Shown here: positions 1 through 7,355 of the stretch, piece by piece
How the letters are laid out: each line of letters opens with the position of its first letter
Position numbering within the stretch: position 1 is the first letter of the stretch
Notes under the pieces: model-generated
Told to the model about the DNA's origin: nothing
Database searches by the model: none
The model's input: the letters and a program-made list of their open reading frames with translations, nothing else
Program-made: the position numbers and the translations under genes
From: Oceanospirillaceae bacterium
Lineage (GTDB): Bacteria; Pseudomonadota; Gammaproteobacteria; Pseudomonadales; Balneatricaceae
DNA: 11,103 nt
Direction: 5' to 3'
Assembly: GCA_023954795.1 (NCBI GenBank)
Contig: JAGSHA010000075.1
Coordinates: forward strand, 1-11,103

Positions 1-4
1 GATT

Positions 5-96
5 CGTAGGTTGGGTGGAGCAACGTGATACCCAACATGGAAAATATCCGGTGACCACCGGGGTGTTGGGATTCGCTACGCTCGTCCCAACCTACG
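5..96. repeat. MITE-like intergenic element with perfect 11-bp terminal inverted repeats
   Basis: The element starts CGTAGGTTGGG (5-15) and ends CCCAACCTACG (86-96), a perfect 11-bp inverted repeat. A second nested pair, CCCAACA (31-37) and TGTTGGG (64-70), gives a folded 92-bp unit with no coding capacity of its own. Elements with GTAGGTTGGG-type ends are common as dispersed intergenic repeats in gammaproteobacteria; I recognise the style, not a named family. Target-site duplications cannot be judged because the window begins four bases to the left. Confidence 0.6.
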
Positions 97-120
97 TTGA
101 GTCTTATAATTCTCGATTAT

Positions 121-135
121 CCCAATCTACGCTGA
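121..135. repeat. Degenerate second copy of the repeat's right end
   Basis: CCCAATCTACGCTGA here matches CCCAACCTACGTTGA at 86-100 in 13 of 15 positions. It looks like a decayed extra terminus of the neighbouring element, left by a nested or tandem insertion or by partial excision. Confidence 0.4.
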
Positions 136-151
136 AATCACGGTATATAAA

Positions 152-198
152 CAAAAAAACCGGAGCTACAACGTTCATCGAAGACGTTGAAGTCCGGT
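152..198 (-). terminator. Probable rho-independent terminator of the minus-strand operon
   Basis: Read on the minus strand, ACCGGA (198-193) pairs with TCCGGT (164-159). An inner stem CAACGT/ACGTTG (189-184 with 174-169) lies inside it, and seven T residues (159-153) follow. It lies about 150 bp past the stop codon of the CoA ligase gene and is the first hairpin plus T-run after it. The internal asymmetric loop makes the fold less than ideal. The hairpin and T-run are directly visible; the role is inferred. Confidence 0.5.
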
Positions 199-201
199 GG
201 T

Positions 202-317
202 GAAATCCAAAAGCCGGGAGGGTGGTGCTAAACAAGGCGTTGATCGGACGGGGCGTCCGGCCGACGCCCCGGGAAATTGTTTAACACCCTTTGCTCGGGT
301 ATCCCGGCTGGGATTTC
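202..317. repeat. 116-bp nested imperfect inverted repeat in the 3' flank of the ligase gene
   Basis: Four arm pairs nest in register. They are GAAATCC (202-208) with GGATTTC (311-317); GCCGGGA (213-219) with TCCCGGC (302-308); GGTGCTAAACAA (224-235) with TTGTTTAACACC (277-288, one mismatch); and CGGGGCGTC (249-257) with GACGCCCCG (263-271) around a 5-base loop. There is no convincing ORF. It could be a MITE, a REP/BIME-like unit or a stable 3' RNA fold of the operon transcript. Confidence 0.6.
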
Positions 318-349
318 CAGTTATTTCAGGAAGTGCAATTGAGGCATGT

Positions 350-1915
350 CTAGCGTACTTCGTTTCTGGCTTTAAGCTGATCAACCAGTTTCAGCCGCTG
401 TACTTTGCCGGACGGGCCTTTGGGGAGGTCGTCGAAGAAGTAAATGTTGCGCGGTGTTTTTACCTTTCCAAGTCGGTCGGTACAGAACTCAATCAGGTCA
501 GCTTCTGAGACCTTGGCCTCTTGTTTGATCACCACGCACGCGACCACTTCCTGCCCGTAGTGCTCGTCATCGATACCAACGGCTCCGGCTTCAATGACAC
601 CCGGGTGGGAATAGAGCGCATCATCAATTTCGCGGGGCGCGATATTCTCACCCCCTTTGATGATCAGCTCCTTCAGGCGGCCGGTGATGAAAATAAATCC
701 GTCTTCGTCCTGACGGGCAAGATCACCGGTATGCAGCCAGCCATCGGCATCCAATGCGCTGGCAGTGGCTTCAGGGTTTTTGTAGTAGCAGCGCATGACA
801 CAATCACCGCGGACCATGAGTTCGCCTTCTTCCCCTGCGGGTTGGGTATCACCTTGTTCGTTGATGACTTTGATCTCTGTCCCAAACGCGATACCCGGAG
901 AGCCATATTTATTGGTTTTTGGCGGCATCGGATTGGATAGTATCTGTGCTGATGTTTCGGTCAGCCCCATGGTTTCCACGATCGGCACGCCAAATTTTTC
1001 TTCGAAGCCGGCGTGCAGCGTGGGAGGGAGTGCAGCGGATGCTGATCGGCCGAAGCGTACTTTTCCCAGTGCTTGCTTCAGGTCTTCCCCTTTTAACTCA
1101 CCTTCGTGGTGCATGAGGTAGGAGATGATGGTGGGAACGACACTGAACCAGGTGGCTTCGTGGTCGATCACCCAGCTCCAGAACGATGAGGCACTGAAAC
1201 TGTGCGGCATAATCACGCTGCCACCGCTGGCGAGTGGTGCCATGACAGTGACGCACTGAGCGTTGATGTGGCACAGCGGCAATACACAGAGCGCGCGGTC
1301 TTCCTGAGTCAGCTCGTGGGCGCACGCGGTGTTCATGCCGCCCGCCAGCAGGTTTGTGTTGGTCAGGATAACGCCTTTAGGCCGACCGGTGGTGCCAGAG
1401 GTGTACATCAGCAAGCCATCATCGTCACCCGATACTGACGCATGCAGAGGTTCAGCTGCGGGTTCAACCGGCCAGCGTGGTCTTTTGTCGACGTCCGTGA
1501 GAATGATTTGTACCGGGCGTTCCAGTTTGCTGGCGGCCGCTTTCACCAGATCAACGTACTGCTCAGACACAAAAACGATCTTGCTGTCGGAATGGTCCAG
1601 TACATATTCGATCTGGTCTTTACCGGCTGCGGGATTCAACGGTGAGGAGACGCAGCCGGCATAAAGGGTTGCCAGAAACAGCTCAAGCGCAGTCTGGCCA
1701 TTGCCCATCATAAAGGAGATGGTATCGCCTTGACGTAACTGCAGCGCGTTGAAGTAACGGCCGTAGTTTTGCGCCGCGCCTTGTAGTTCTGCGTACGTCA
1801 GCTGATTTCCGGTTTCAGGAAAGCATGCAAACGGCTGCATGGGCTGGCTGGACGCGAAATGGTCAATCACTGCGCGAATACTGGGAGCCGGTGGCTGATA
1901 AGAGATTACGCTCAT
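350..1915 (-). CDS. sauT: AMP-forming acyl-CoA ligase, probable sulfoacetate-CoA ligase (SauT-like)
   Basis: Cytoplasmic adenylate-forming enzyme of 521 aa (ANL superfamily) that activates a carboxylate to its CoA thioester with ATP. The core motifs are intact: P-loop YTSGTTGRPKG at 171-181, MGLTET at 316-321, GWLHTGDLA at 392-400, hinge GRLKELIIKGGENIAPREID from 412, and PKGPSGKVQR at 498-507 with the catalytic lysine K504. The ATG overlaps the dehydrogenase stop as ATGA, and GAGG lies 12 to 15 bases upstream, so the two are probably translationally coupled. In characterised sulfoacetate utilisers (Cupriavidus necator H16) SauT makes sulfoacetyl-CoA and SauS reduces it. Family membership is secure; the substrate is inferred from the ligase plus acylating-dehydrogenase pairing. 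Alternatives are other short or functionalised carboxylates. Confidence 0.85.
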   Translation of the reverse strand: MSVISYQPPAPSIRAVIDHFASSQPMQPFACFPETGNQLTYAELQGAAQNYGRYFNALQLRQGDTISFMMGNGQTALELFLATLYAGCVSSPLNPAAGKDQIEYVLDHSDSKIVFVSEQYVDLVKAAASKLERPVQIILTDVDKRPRWPVEPAAEPLHASVSGDDDGLLMYTSGTTGRPKGVILTNTNLLAGGMNTACAHELTQEDRALCVLPLCHINAQCVTVMAPLASGGSVIMPHSFSASSFWSWVIDHEATWFSVVPTIISYLMHHEGELKGEDLKQALGKVRFGRSASAALPPTLHAGFEEKFGVPIVETMGLTETSAQILSNPMPPKTNKYGSPGIAFGTEIKVINEQGDTQPAGEEGELMVRGDCVMRCYYKNPEATASALDADGWLHTGDLARQDEDGFIFITGRLKELIIKGGENIAPREIDDALYSHPGVIEAGAVGIDDEHYGQEVVACVVIKQEAKVSEADLIEFCTDRLGKVKTPRNIYFFDDLPKGPSGKVQRLKLVDQLKARNEVR

Positions 1916-3318
1916 GACAGATATTTCCTCTGGTAGTCGCCAAAGATATCTTCAACCGTGACTTCGCGCGGAGGGATGGTGCGCACGACACGGGTGATGT
2001 TCATGTAATGCTTGTAGTGCACGTTCTGATCGGTAATGTTGCCGCCCCAGGTGCCGCAACCCATAGATAGTGAGAACGGCATGCCGTTATCAAAGCTACC
2101 GCCGGTGGCAAAGCAGTGAGGCTGGTTCACGATAATGCGGCAGACCGGCATCTCCTGACCCAGATTCTGCGGACGTTCAGGGTCGCTGGTATGGATCCCC
2201 AGTGAATGGCCTTTGCCCTGATAGGACAGAACGTTGCTGGCCAGACGTTTGGCGTCTTCAAAGTCACTGGCACGGTATACCGTCAATACCAAAGACATTT
2301 TTTCACCGCTGAAAGGCGCATCCGCACCAATACCGGTTTCGCTGACCAGCAGGAATGCACTGTCAGCTAAGCCTTCGCGTTCAAGGCCGACCACGCTGCA
2401 CACGTCGGACACGGGTTTCGCCAGGACTTCACGGTTCAGATGGCCGTGCTGCCACATTGTGTCCTGCAGCTTCTGTTTTTCATCTGCGTCTAGCATCGGC
2501 GCACCGACTTTGGCGAACTCGGCCAGCATGGCGTCGTACACTGCATCAACGATAATGACACTGTTTTCGGAGGAGCAACTGGTGGCATTGTCGAATGTTT
2601 TTGAGGCTTTTATCTTGGCTGCTGCGGCTGCCAGGTCAGCCGTTTCATCGACGATCACGGATACGTTGCCCGCACCCACGCCAAATGCTGGAGTGCCGCT
2701 GGTATAGGATGCACGCACGTTGTTCTGGGAGCCGGTCGCGACGACCAGGTCAACCTGCTTCAGCATCTCCATACTCAGCGCTTTGCTGACGGGGGTAGGC
2801 AGTTGTTGCACCAGATCACGCGGTGCACCGACACGGTCTAATTCTGCGTAAACCAGTTCCAGCAGGCGGGTGCAGGAAGGCTGGCCTTTCGGAGAGGGTG
2901 CCAGAATGATCGCGTTACGGCACTTCAGCGCGTTCAGGGTGTTGTTCATCGGTGTGGCGATGGGGTTGGTCGACGGTACGATCACGCCAACAACACCCAC
3001 TGGACGGCCGATTTCGACCAGGCCGTTGTCCGGATCTTCATTAATAATGCCCACGGTCTTTGCGTGTTTCAGATCGCGCAGCAGACCCAGGGTTTTACGG
3101 TGATTCTTAGTGACTTTGTCTTTGACGTTACCAAGACCGGTTTCTTCTACAGCCAGTCGCGCCAGTCGTTCGTTGTTTTCCGGGTTGATCAGTGCCCAAG
3201 CGACAGCCGTGACGACTTCATCAACCTCAGTCTGGGTATAGCGGTCAAAAATTGCCTGAGCGCTCCGTGCTCGTGCAACCAGCTCAGCGACCTGAGCCTG
3301 TTCGTTTGTTGTAGTCAT
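1912..3318 (-). CDS. sauS: CoA-acylating aldehyde dehydrogenase, probable sulfoacetaldehyde dehydrogenase (SauS-like)
   Basis: NAD(P)-dependent dehydrogenase of 468 aa. It belongs to the EutE/AdhE acylating branch of the ALDH superfamily and interconverts an acyl-CoA and its aldehyde. The segment IVPSTNPIATPMNNTLNALK (residues 113-132) and the catalytic cysteine at about 248, in FDNATSCSSENSVII, are the diagnostic features. The coding frame stays open to a TTG at 3324, but that codon lies 1 base after GGAG. The ATG at 3318 has GGAG seven bases upstream and gives MTTTNEQ, so I use it. The gene is followed with a 4-base overlap by the CoA ligase. Together they convert a carboxylate to an aldehyde; for sulfoacetate the product would feed Xsc, which is not in this window. 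The acylating family is certain; the sulfoacetaldehyde assignment is likely but unproven. Confidence 0.85.
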   Translation of the reverse strand: MTTTNEQAQVAELVARARSAQAIFDRYTQTEVDEVVTAVAWALINPENNERLARLAVEETGLGNVKDKVTKNHRKTLGLLRDLKHAKTVGIINEDPDNGLVEIGRPVGVVGVIVPSTNPIATPMNNTLNALKCRNAIILAPSPKGQPSCTRLLELVYAELDRVGAPRDLVQQLPTPVSKALSMEMLKQVDLVVATGSQNNVRASYTSGTPAFGVGAGNVSVIVDETADLAAAAAKIKASKTFDNATSCSSENSVIIVDAVYDAMLAEFAKVGAPMLDADEKQKLQDTMWQHGHLNREVLAKPVSDVCSVVGLEREGLADSAFLLVSETGIGADAPFSGEKMSLVLTVYRASDFEDAKRLASNVLSYQGKGHSLGIHTSDPERPQNLGQEMPVCRIIVNQPHCFATGGSFDNGMPFSLSMGCGTWGGNITDQNVHYKHYMNITRVVRTIPPREVTVEDIFGDYQRKYLS

Positions 3319-3370
3319 TTCCAATCTCCACTGAACCAGACATGGATATTTATCTGATATATCTCTTATT

Positions 3371-3386
3371 ACTCATCTATATGAGT
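3371..3386. promoter_or_regulatory. Candidate operator A, upstream of sauS
   Basis: ACTCATCTATATGAGT has perfect 6-bp arms (ACTCAT/ATGAGT). It lies 52-68 bp upstream of the sauS ATG in the 158-bp gap after tctC. It is 15/16 identical to the consensus ACTCATATATATGAGT shared with four other sites in the window. No convincing -35/-10 pair is visible beside it, so whether it controls an internal sauST promoter is open. Confidence 0.5.
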
Positions 3387-3482
3387 GGCATAGCCAAACG
3401 AACTGCCAGAGACAGAACGAATAGCTATGTTTAGTGCTGGACGCGCGCCTTCAGATGAGGCGGCATAGGTCCGGGGTCAGAA

Positions 3483-4475
3483 TTACTTCTTCAGATCGCT
3501 GAGCAGATCTTTGAGATAGGCTTCACGCTCCTTCCACATGCGGATCACTTCGTCACGTGGGATGATGCGGACGGGAGAGCCAGCAGAGTTCATCTTTTTC
3601 AGCGTCTTTTTATCTTCAAACATCAGAGGAACACGCTGTGCCAGATAATCTACTACCTCTGGCGGTGTACCTTTACGCGCCATGATGCCGCGGAAGTTCA
3701 CACTGGAGTCATCAACTTCAACGCCTTGCTCCTTGAATGTCGCCACATCCGGCAGGAACTCGGTGTTACGCTTCAGGTCAGCAACGGCCAGAATCTTGAT
3801 GCTGTCCTGATTACGGTAAGCGTCGGACAGGTTGTTAAAGCCTGCCGCTACCTGACCGCCCATTACACTCTTCATGGCAGGGGTGCCGCCTTTGTGTGGC
3901 ACATAGGTCATTTTCAGACCGGTTGCACGGGCGAACTGCAGGAAGGCGATATGGTGACCCACATAGAGACCGGCACCTGAAAAGGTGACTTTACCCGGAT
4001 TGCTGCGGGCGTAGGTCATCAGATCTTCGAGGGTGTCAAACGGGCTGTCTTTGCCAACAATCAGTACTGCCGGATCCGCACCCCAGTTGGCAATAGGTTC
4101 CAGATTGTCGATGTTGTACTTGGTGCGGAAGACAATGGACTGAGCGATGAAGTGAGGCACGTTGTAAGCCGCCAGTTCATAACCGTCCTGTTTGGCACGT
4201 GATGCATAGAAATCCCAGCCGACCTTACCGCCTGCGCCGGGTTTGTTCAGGATAACCATCGGTTGACCCAGATAGTCTTCCTTGCCAGCCAGCATCGTAA
4301 CGATACGGGCCTGAAAGTCAGTAGCACCACCGGGAGAATAAGACACCACCATACTGACTGGTCGTTCTGGATAGGCTTCCGCCTGTGCCAGTTGGGGCAG
4401 GGCCAATACACTGACTGCGGACAGTAGTGTCAGGCTCTTGGTGACCATCTTCTTGGTGTGGGTGAAACTAAACAT
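3483..4475 (-). CDS. tctC: Periplasmic substrate-binding protein of a tripartite tricarboxylate transporter (TctC/Bug family)
   Basis: A 330-aa secreted binding protein that captures a small organic anion in the periplasm and delivers it to the TctAB membrane unit. The N-terminus carries a Sec signal peptide: lysines at 8, 9 and 13, a hydrophobic core around 15-27, and a likely cleavage after AQA at residue 32. The Bug-family ligand loop VSYSPGGATDF (44-54) and the NKPGAGGKVG loop (77-86) are clear, as are PHKGGTPAMKSVMGGQV and the C-terminal MARKGTPPEVV. AGGAG six bases before the ATG supports the start. It lies 88 bp after tctB and is followed by sauS after a 158-bp gap. The ligand is unknown from sequence; the neighbouring enzymes suggest a carboxylate such as sulfoacetate. 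Confidence 0.9.
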   Translation of the reverse strand: MFSFTHTKKMVTKSLTLLSAVSVLALPQLAQAEAYPERPVSMVVSYSPGGATDFQARIVTMLAGKEDYLGQPMVILNKPGAGGKVGWDFYASRAKQDGYELAAYNVPHFIAQSIVFRTKYNIDNLEPIANWGADPAVLIVGKDSPFDTLEDLMTYARSNPGKVTFSGAGLYVGHHIAFLQFARATGLKMTYVPHKGGTPAMKSVMGGQVAAGFNNLSDAYRNQDSIKILAVADLKRNTEFLPDVATFKEQGVEVDDSSVNFRGIMARKGTPPEVVDYLAQRVPLMFEDKKTLKKMNSAGSPVRIIPRDEVIRMWKEREAYLKDLLSDLKK

Positions 4476-4563
4476 AGCTAACTCCTCGTCTTTTAAGACT
4501 GTATTTATTTTTTTGAGCTATTCGTTCGAGCTATTTAGTTGCTTTAGTGGCTGCTTCGTCCCT

Positions 4564-5061
4564 TTAAAGGAACAAAGCGGCCGGGGTTTGTAGTTGCAGC
4601 AGTACTGAAAAGATCAGATAGATCACACTGGTAAAGAGCGCTGAGATAATCATGCTTTTTACCAGGGTTTTACTGCGTGGACGGTGTGGGGTGTACACCA
4701 CGATAATCAGCAAAAATGCCAGAAACGAGGTGGTATACAGACCCACAATGTCAGCCAGATAGAGGTACGCAAAGATGATGCTAAACATCGGGATCAGGCG
4801 AACAATATCGGGCCAGCGTGCTGGATTGCCTTCACCGACGATGCCGAACATCCAGCGCCACATAAAATCCGTAGCTTGTTTCAGCCAGCTCAGCAGCTCG
4901 CCTTCTGTCATCAGCAGAACAACTGCGAAGAAGAACAGAAAGTAAGCCAGCAGGTTAGGGAAGAAATAGGCACCTGCACCGTACTCAACGTCTGTACCCA
5001 GCATGAGCAGGATCACTGCGAGAAACAGGCCGCCAACGGCAGTTAAGCGTTTAGCTAACAT
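4564..5061 (-). CDS. tctB: Small membrane subunit of the tripartite tricarboxylate transporter (TctB)
   Basis: A 165-aa integral membrane protein of the TctB (DUF1468) type. Four hydrophobic segments are visible, at roughly 5-22, 31-52, 91-118 and 136-157. A more polar loop around 53-88 carries the tryptophan-rich stretch SWLKQATDFMWRWMF. It is the small partner of TctA in the cytoplasmic membrane; its exact role in transport is poorly defined in the family. The ATG is preceded by AAGGAG at a 7-base distance, within the end of tctA. Only two bases separate it from the tctA stop codon, so coupled translation is likely. TctB proteins are weakly conserved, and the call rests mainly on size, topology and position between tctA and tctC. 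Confidence 0.85.
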   Translation of the reverse strand: MLAKRLTAVGGLFLAVILLMLGTDVEYGAGAYFFPNLLAYFLFFFAVVLLMTEGELLSWLKQATDFMWRWMFGIVGEGNPARWPDIVRLIPMFSIIFAYLYLADIVGLYTTSFLAFLLIIVVYTPHRPRSKTLVKSMIISALFTSVIYLIFSVLLQLQTPAALFL

Positions 5062-5063
5062 CT

Positions 5064-6614
5064 TCAGGCTCCTTTTTTCTCTGCGGCGTCGTCATTAAAG
5101 TCGACCGGTGGCATTGGCTTTCGGGCTGTACGTTTCGCTTTGTACTCGCTGTAAAAGCTGTAGAAAATCGACAGAACCACCACGGCTACCAGCGTGATAT
5201 TCAGCGGGCCACCGAAGAAGTACGGCACCATACCGTCACCCACTTCAGCGATAATCTGGCCCTGCAGGAAGTTCGTTTCTGCAATTGGACCCAGAATGAT
5301 ACCCAGTACAACCGGGGAGGGGCTGAAGCCAATTTTGGATGCGAAGTACATAGTGATACCGAGTGTCATCATTACGAACACATCGGAGAAGCTGTTCTGC
5401 ACACTGTAGGTACCAAATACGGCCAGCACAGTAATTGCAGCGGCCATGTAGTACTCAGGAATATCCATCACAAAGCGGCTATAGCGACTGATCGCGATGC
5501 CAAAGAAACACATCAGCAGCTGACCTACTAACAGAGAGTCAATAAAGGTCCAGACGATCGGTGCGTGTTCGGTAAATAGTGCCGGTCCCGGGAACAGGCC
5601 GTGAATCAGCAGACCGCCCAATAGCACAGCGGCGGTAGGGGAGCCGGGTACGCTTAGGGTCAGCAGTGGCACGAGAGAGGGGCCAACCATCGCATTGTTG
5701 GCAGACTCGGCAGCGATAACACCCGCAGGTTCACCTTTACCGAATTTCTCTTTGTTTTTACTCATCTTCTTGGTTTGGTCATAGGACACCAAACCGGCAA
5801 TCTGACCACCTGCGCCCGGAATCAGGCCGACCAGCACGCCGATTACGCTGCCAACCACCAGTGCTTTCCAGCGGATCAGGGTGTCTTTAATTGATGTGCC
5901 AATACCCTGAGCTTCCATCGCAAATTTCTGAACGCCACCGGGTAACATCTGAGGTGTCACCATCGATAACACCTGTGGTATCGCGAACAGGCCAACTAAG
6001 GCTGCGATGATATTGATGCCGCCGCCCAGATGTTCGCTGTAGGTGAAGCGTTCCACGCCTTGTACCGGGTCATAGCCGATGGTGGAGATCCAGAGGCCCA
6101 CAAAACCGGAGAACAAGCCTTTGATCACAGAGCCGGAACCCAGTGAGCCAATAACGGTAACCCCCAGAATGGCGACCCAGAACAGGTGAGATGGCCCAAA
6201 TCCTAGCGCCCATTTTGACAGGGTAGGCGTGAAGAAGATCAGGACAAAGACACCAATCACACCCCCGACAAATGAGGCGAGGAAGCAGTAGTGCAGTGCG
6301 GCTGTTGCCTTACCCTGTTTAGCCAATGGGTTGCCATCCAGTGTGGTGGCAATGTTGGCGGGAGCACCGGGGATGCTTAGCAAGATCGCGCTGACGGCAC
6401 CACCGGCTACGGTGGCGGTGTACGCGGCGCCTAGCAGAATCAATCCGGTTGCCGGTTCCATATGAAAGGTAAATGGAATCAGCAGAGCCACGGCCATTGT
6501 CGGACTCAGGCCGGGCGTGGCACCTAGTATCAGGCCACCCACGGTGCCCAGAACCAGGATTAGGAAATTCCACGGAGTAAAGACCTCCGGGAGGTATTGA
6601 AGAAATTCAAACAT
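5064..6614 (-). CDS. tctA: Large permease subunit of the tripartite tricarboxylate transporter (TctA)
   Basis: A 516-aa multi-spanning permease of normal family length that moves the substrate across the inner membrane, probably with a sodium or proton gradient, after handover from TctC. The two inverted-topology halves each carry the family signature. The first has GATPGLSPTMAVALLIPFTF (31-50), then ISxPG-like SIPGAPANIATTLDGNP (80-96). The second has GVLVGLIPGAGGQIAG (259-274) followed by AAESANNAMVGPSLVPLLTL (301-320) and SVPGSPTAAVLLGGLL. The C-terminus is a charged cytoplasmic tail ending EKKGA. The start ATG has GAGG about ten bases upstream. A 193-bp spacer with two strong palindromes separates it from the upstream usp gene, while tctB follows after two bases. 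Confidence 0.93.
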   Translation of the reverse strand: MFEFLQYLPEVFTPWNFLILVLGTVGGLILGATPGLSPTMAVALLIPFTFHMEPATGLILLGAAYTATVAGGAVSAILLSIPGAPANIATTLDGNPLAKQGKATAALHYCFLASFVGGVIGVFVLIFFTPTLSKWALGFGPSHLFWVAILGVTVIGSLGSGSVIKGLFSGFVGLWISTIGYDPVQGVERFTYSEHLGGGINIIAALVGLFAIPQVLSMVTPQMLPGGVQKFAMEAQGIGTSIKDTLIRWKALVVGSVIGVLVGLIPGAGGQIAGLVSYDQTKKMSKNKEKFGKGEPAGVIAAESANNAMVGPSLVPLLTLSVPGSPTAAVLLGGLLIHGLFPGPALFTEHAPIVWTFIDSLLVGQLLMCFFGIAISRYSRFVMDIPEYYMAAAITVLAVFGTYSVQNSFSDVFVMMTLGITMYFASKIGFSPSPVVLGIILGPIAETNFLQGQIIAEVGDGMVPYFFGGPLNITLVAVVVLSIFYSFYSEYKAKRTARKPMPPVDFNDDAAEKKGA

Positions 6615-6636
6615 CGTTATGCACCCTCGCGCTCAG

Positions 6637-6657
6637 CCATCCCGGTTGGGAAGATGG
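6637..6657. repeat. Short hairpin in the tctA leader
   Basis: CCATC (6637-6641) pairs with GATGG (6653-6657) across an 11-base loop that could itself fold. It lies 23 bp upstream of the tctA start and could affect translation initiation. It is a weak signal. Confidence 0.25.
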
Positions 6658-6696
6658 TTCGCGTCTGTTTTTATTGTCGTATTCGGGCTTCATACT

Positions 6697-6712
6697 GAGA
6701 AAAGGTTTTCTC
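6697..6712. promoter_or_regulatory. Palindrome upstream of tctA, possible operator
   Basis: GAGAAAAGGTTTTCTC has perfect 7-bp arms around a GG centre, 83 bp upstream of the tctA start. With so short a loop it is more likely a protein-binding site than an RNA hairpin. It does not resemble the TATATA-core sites elsewhere in the window, so another regulator would be involved. No good promoter hexamers are evident nearby. Confidence 0.35.
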
Positions 6713-6770
6713 GTTGGCACTGATATTCTCTTCTCAGACCTGAAAAACTGCGTGTGCTCTCCTTATTTCG

Positions 6771-6794
6771 ACAACAGGTGTGTGCACCTGTTGT
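6771..6794. repeat. Strong stem-loop between usp and tctA
   Basis: ACAACAGGTG (6771-6780) and CACCTGTTGT (6785-6794) form a perfect 10-bp stem with a TGTG loop. On the minus strand it begins 14 bases after the usp stop codon, and no T-run follows it on either strand. It is therefore better read as an mRNA stability, processing or partial-termination element than as a classic terminator. Confidence 0.55.
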
Positions 6795-6807
6795 GGGTTG
6801 GTTGGTG

Positions 6808-7272
6808 TCACAATGCTGTGCGTACGGGTTGTTTTACGATGAGCAGGTTGAGCTCAGATACCTCGGCAACTTTACGTGAGATACTGCCAATCACGGCACC
6901 TTCCAATTTACCCAGGCCGCGGGTTCCCATCACGATGAGGTCAGCGAATTTATCGCGGGCTTCCTGGATAATCATGGTGGCGGGATCGCCGTTGAGAATG
7001 GATGTTTGCAGACGATCCAGTGCGTAACCTTCAGCTGTTTTGACCGCTTTGCTGACAATCTCTTGCGCGACACTTTCCAGTGCTGCATAGCGGATATTGA
7101 GAAGGTCGTCATCACGAATGAACTTCTGCAGTTCTTCTGGAATCTTCATAGGGCGAATGACATGCATGATCAGCAGATCTGCATCAAAGCGACTCGCCAG
7201 CTCGGCAGCGGTTTTAACCGCTTCTTCTGAGGACGGAGATCCATCCACGGCAACGCATATCTTTCTGTACAT
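6808..7272 (-). CDS. Universal stress protein, UspA family, ATP-binding type
   Basis: A 154-aa single-domain Usp protein. The N-terminus KICVAVDGSPSSEEAVKTA (4-22) and the C-terminal IVMGTRGLGKLEGAVIGSIS are typical. The ATP-binding signature G-2x-G-9x-G-S is complete (G116, G119, G129, S130), so nucleotide binding is expected. It is the first gene after the strong promoter at 7356-7383 and precedes the transporter genes. Usp proteins accompany solute transporters elsewhere: TeaD regulates the TRAP transporter TeaABC in Halomonas, and a usp gene accompanies isethionate transport genes. A role in tuning TctABC by ATP level is a reasonable inference, not shown by sequence. The start has AAAGGTG about five bases upstream. 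Confidence 0.9.
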   Translation of the reverse strand: MYRKICVAVDGSPSSEEAVKTAAELASRFDADLLIMHVIRPMKIPEELQKFIRDDDLLNIRYAALESVAQEIVSKAVKTAEGYALDRLQTSILNGDPATMIIQEARDKFADLIVMGTRGLGKLEGAVIGSISRKVAEVSELNLLIVKQPVRTAL

Positions 7273-7324
7273 CGTTACACCTTTAATCGGTATGGCGCTA
7301 TTGGTACTGCGCTATTGTTATGTA

Positions 7325-7340
7325 ACTCATATATATGTGT
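7325..7340. promoter_or_regulatory. Candidate operator B, downstream of the usp promoter start site
   Basis: ACTCATATATATGTGT matches the shared 16-bp consensus in 15 positions. With flanking bases, AACTCATATATATGTGTT (7324-7341) is an 18-bp palindrome with a single mismatched pair. It covers about +10 to +25 relative to the predicted start near 7349, a typical position for a repressor. Confidence 0.6.
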
Positions 7341-7355
7341 TAGATGATGTAGCTG

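Noticed and set aside
15..203. 62-codon ORF across the left-edge repeat
   Set aside because: It runs through the MITE-like inverted repeats and the terminator; no Shine-Dalgarno and no protein-like features.
197..508. 103-codon plus-strand ORF starting in the nested inverted repeat
   Set aside because: Half of it is antisense to the 3' end of the ligase gene and the rest is the folded repeat.
521..940. Long plus-strand ORFs opposite the CoA ligase gene
   Set aside because: Antisense shadows: the minus-strand frame holds a complete ANL enzyme with all motifs, and the plus-strand products show no recognisable family.
2234..2707. 157-codon plus-strand ORF opposite the aldehyde dehydrogenase
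   Set aside because: Mirror frame of a clear EutE-type enzyme; serine/arginine/alanine-rich composition typical of antisense translation.
3351..3364. GATATATC-containing stretch near the sauS start as another operator copy
   Set aside because: The spacing of the outer bases does not match the ACTC...GAGT pattern; only the AT core is shared.
4489..4515. GTCTTTTAAGAC followed by a T-rich stretch between tctC and tctB, as a plus-strand terminator
   Set aside because: The palindrome is AT-rich with almost no loop, and no plus-strand gene precedes it.
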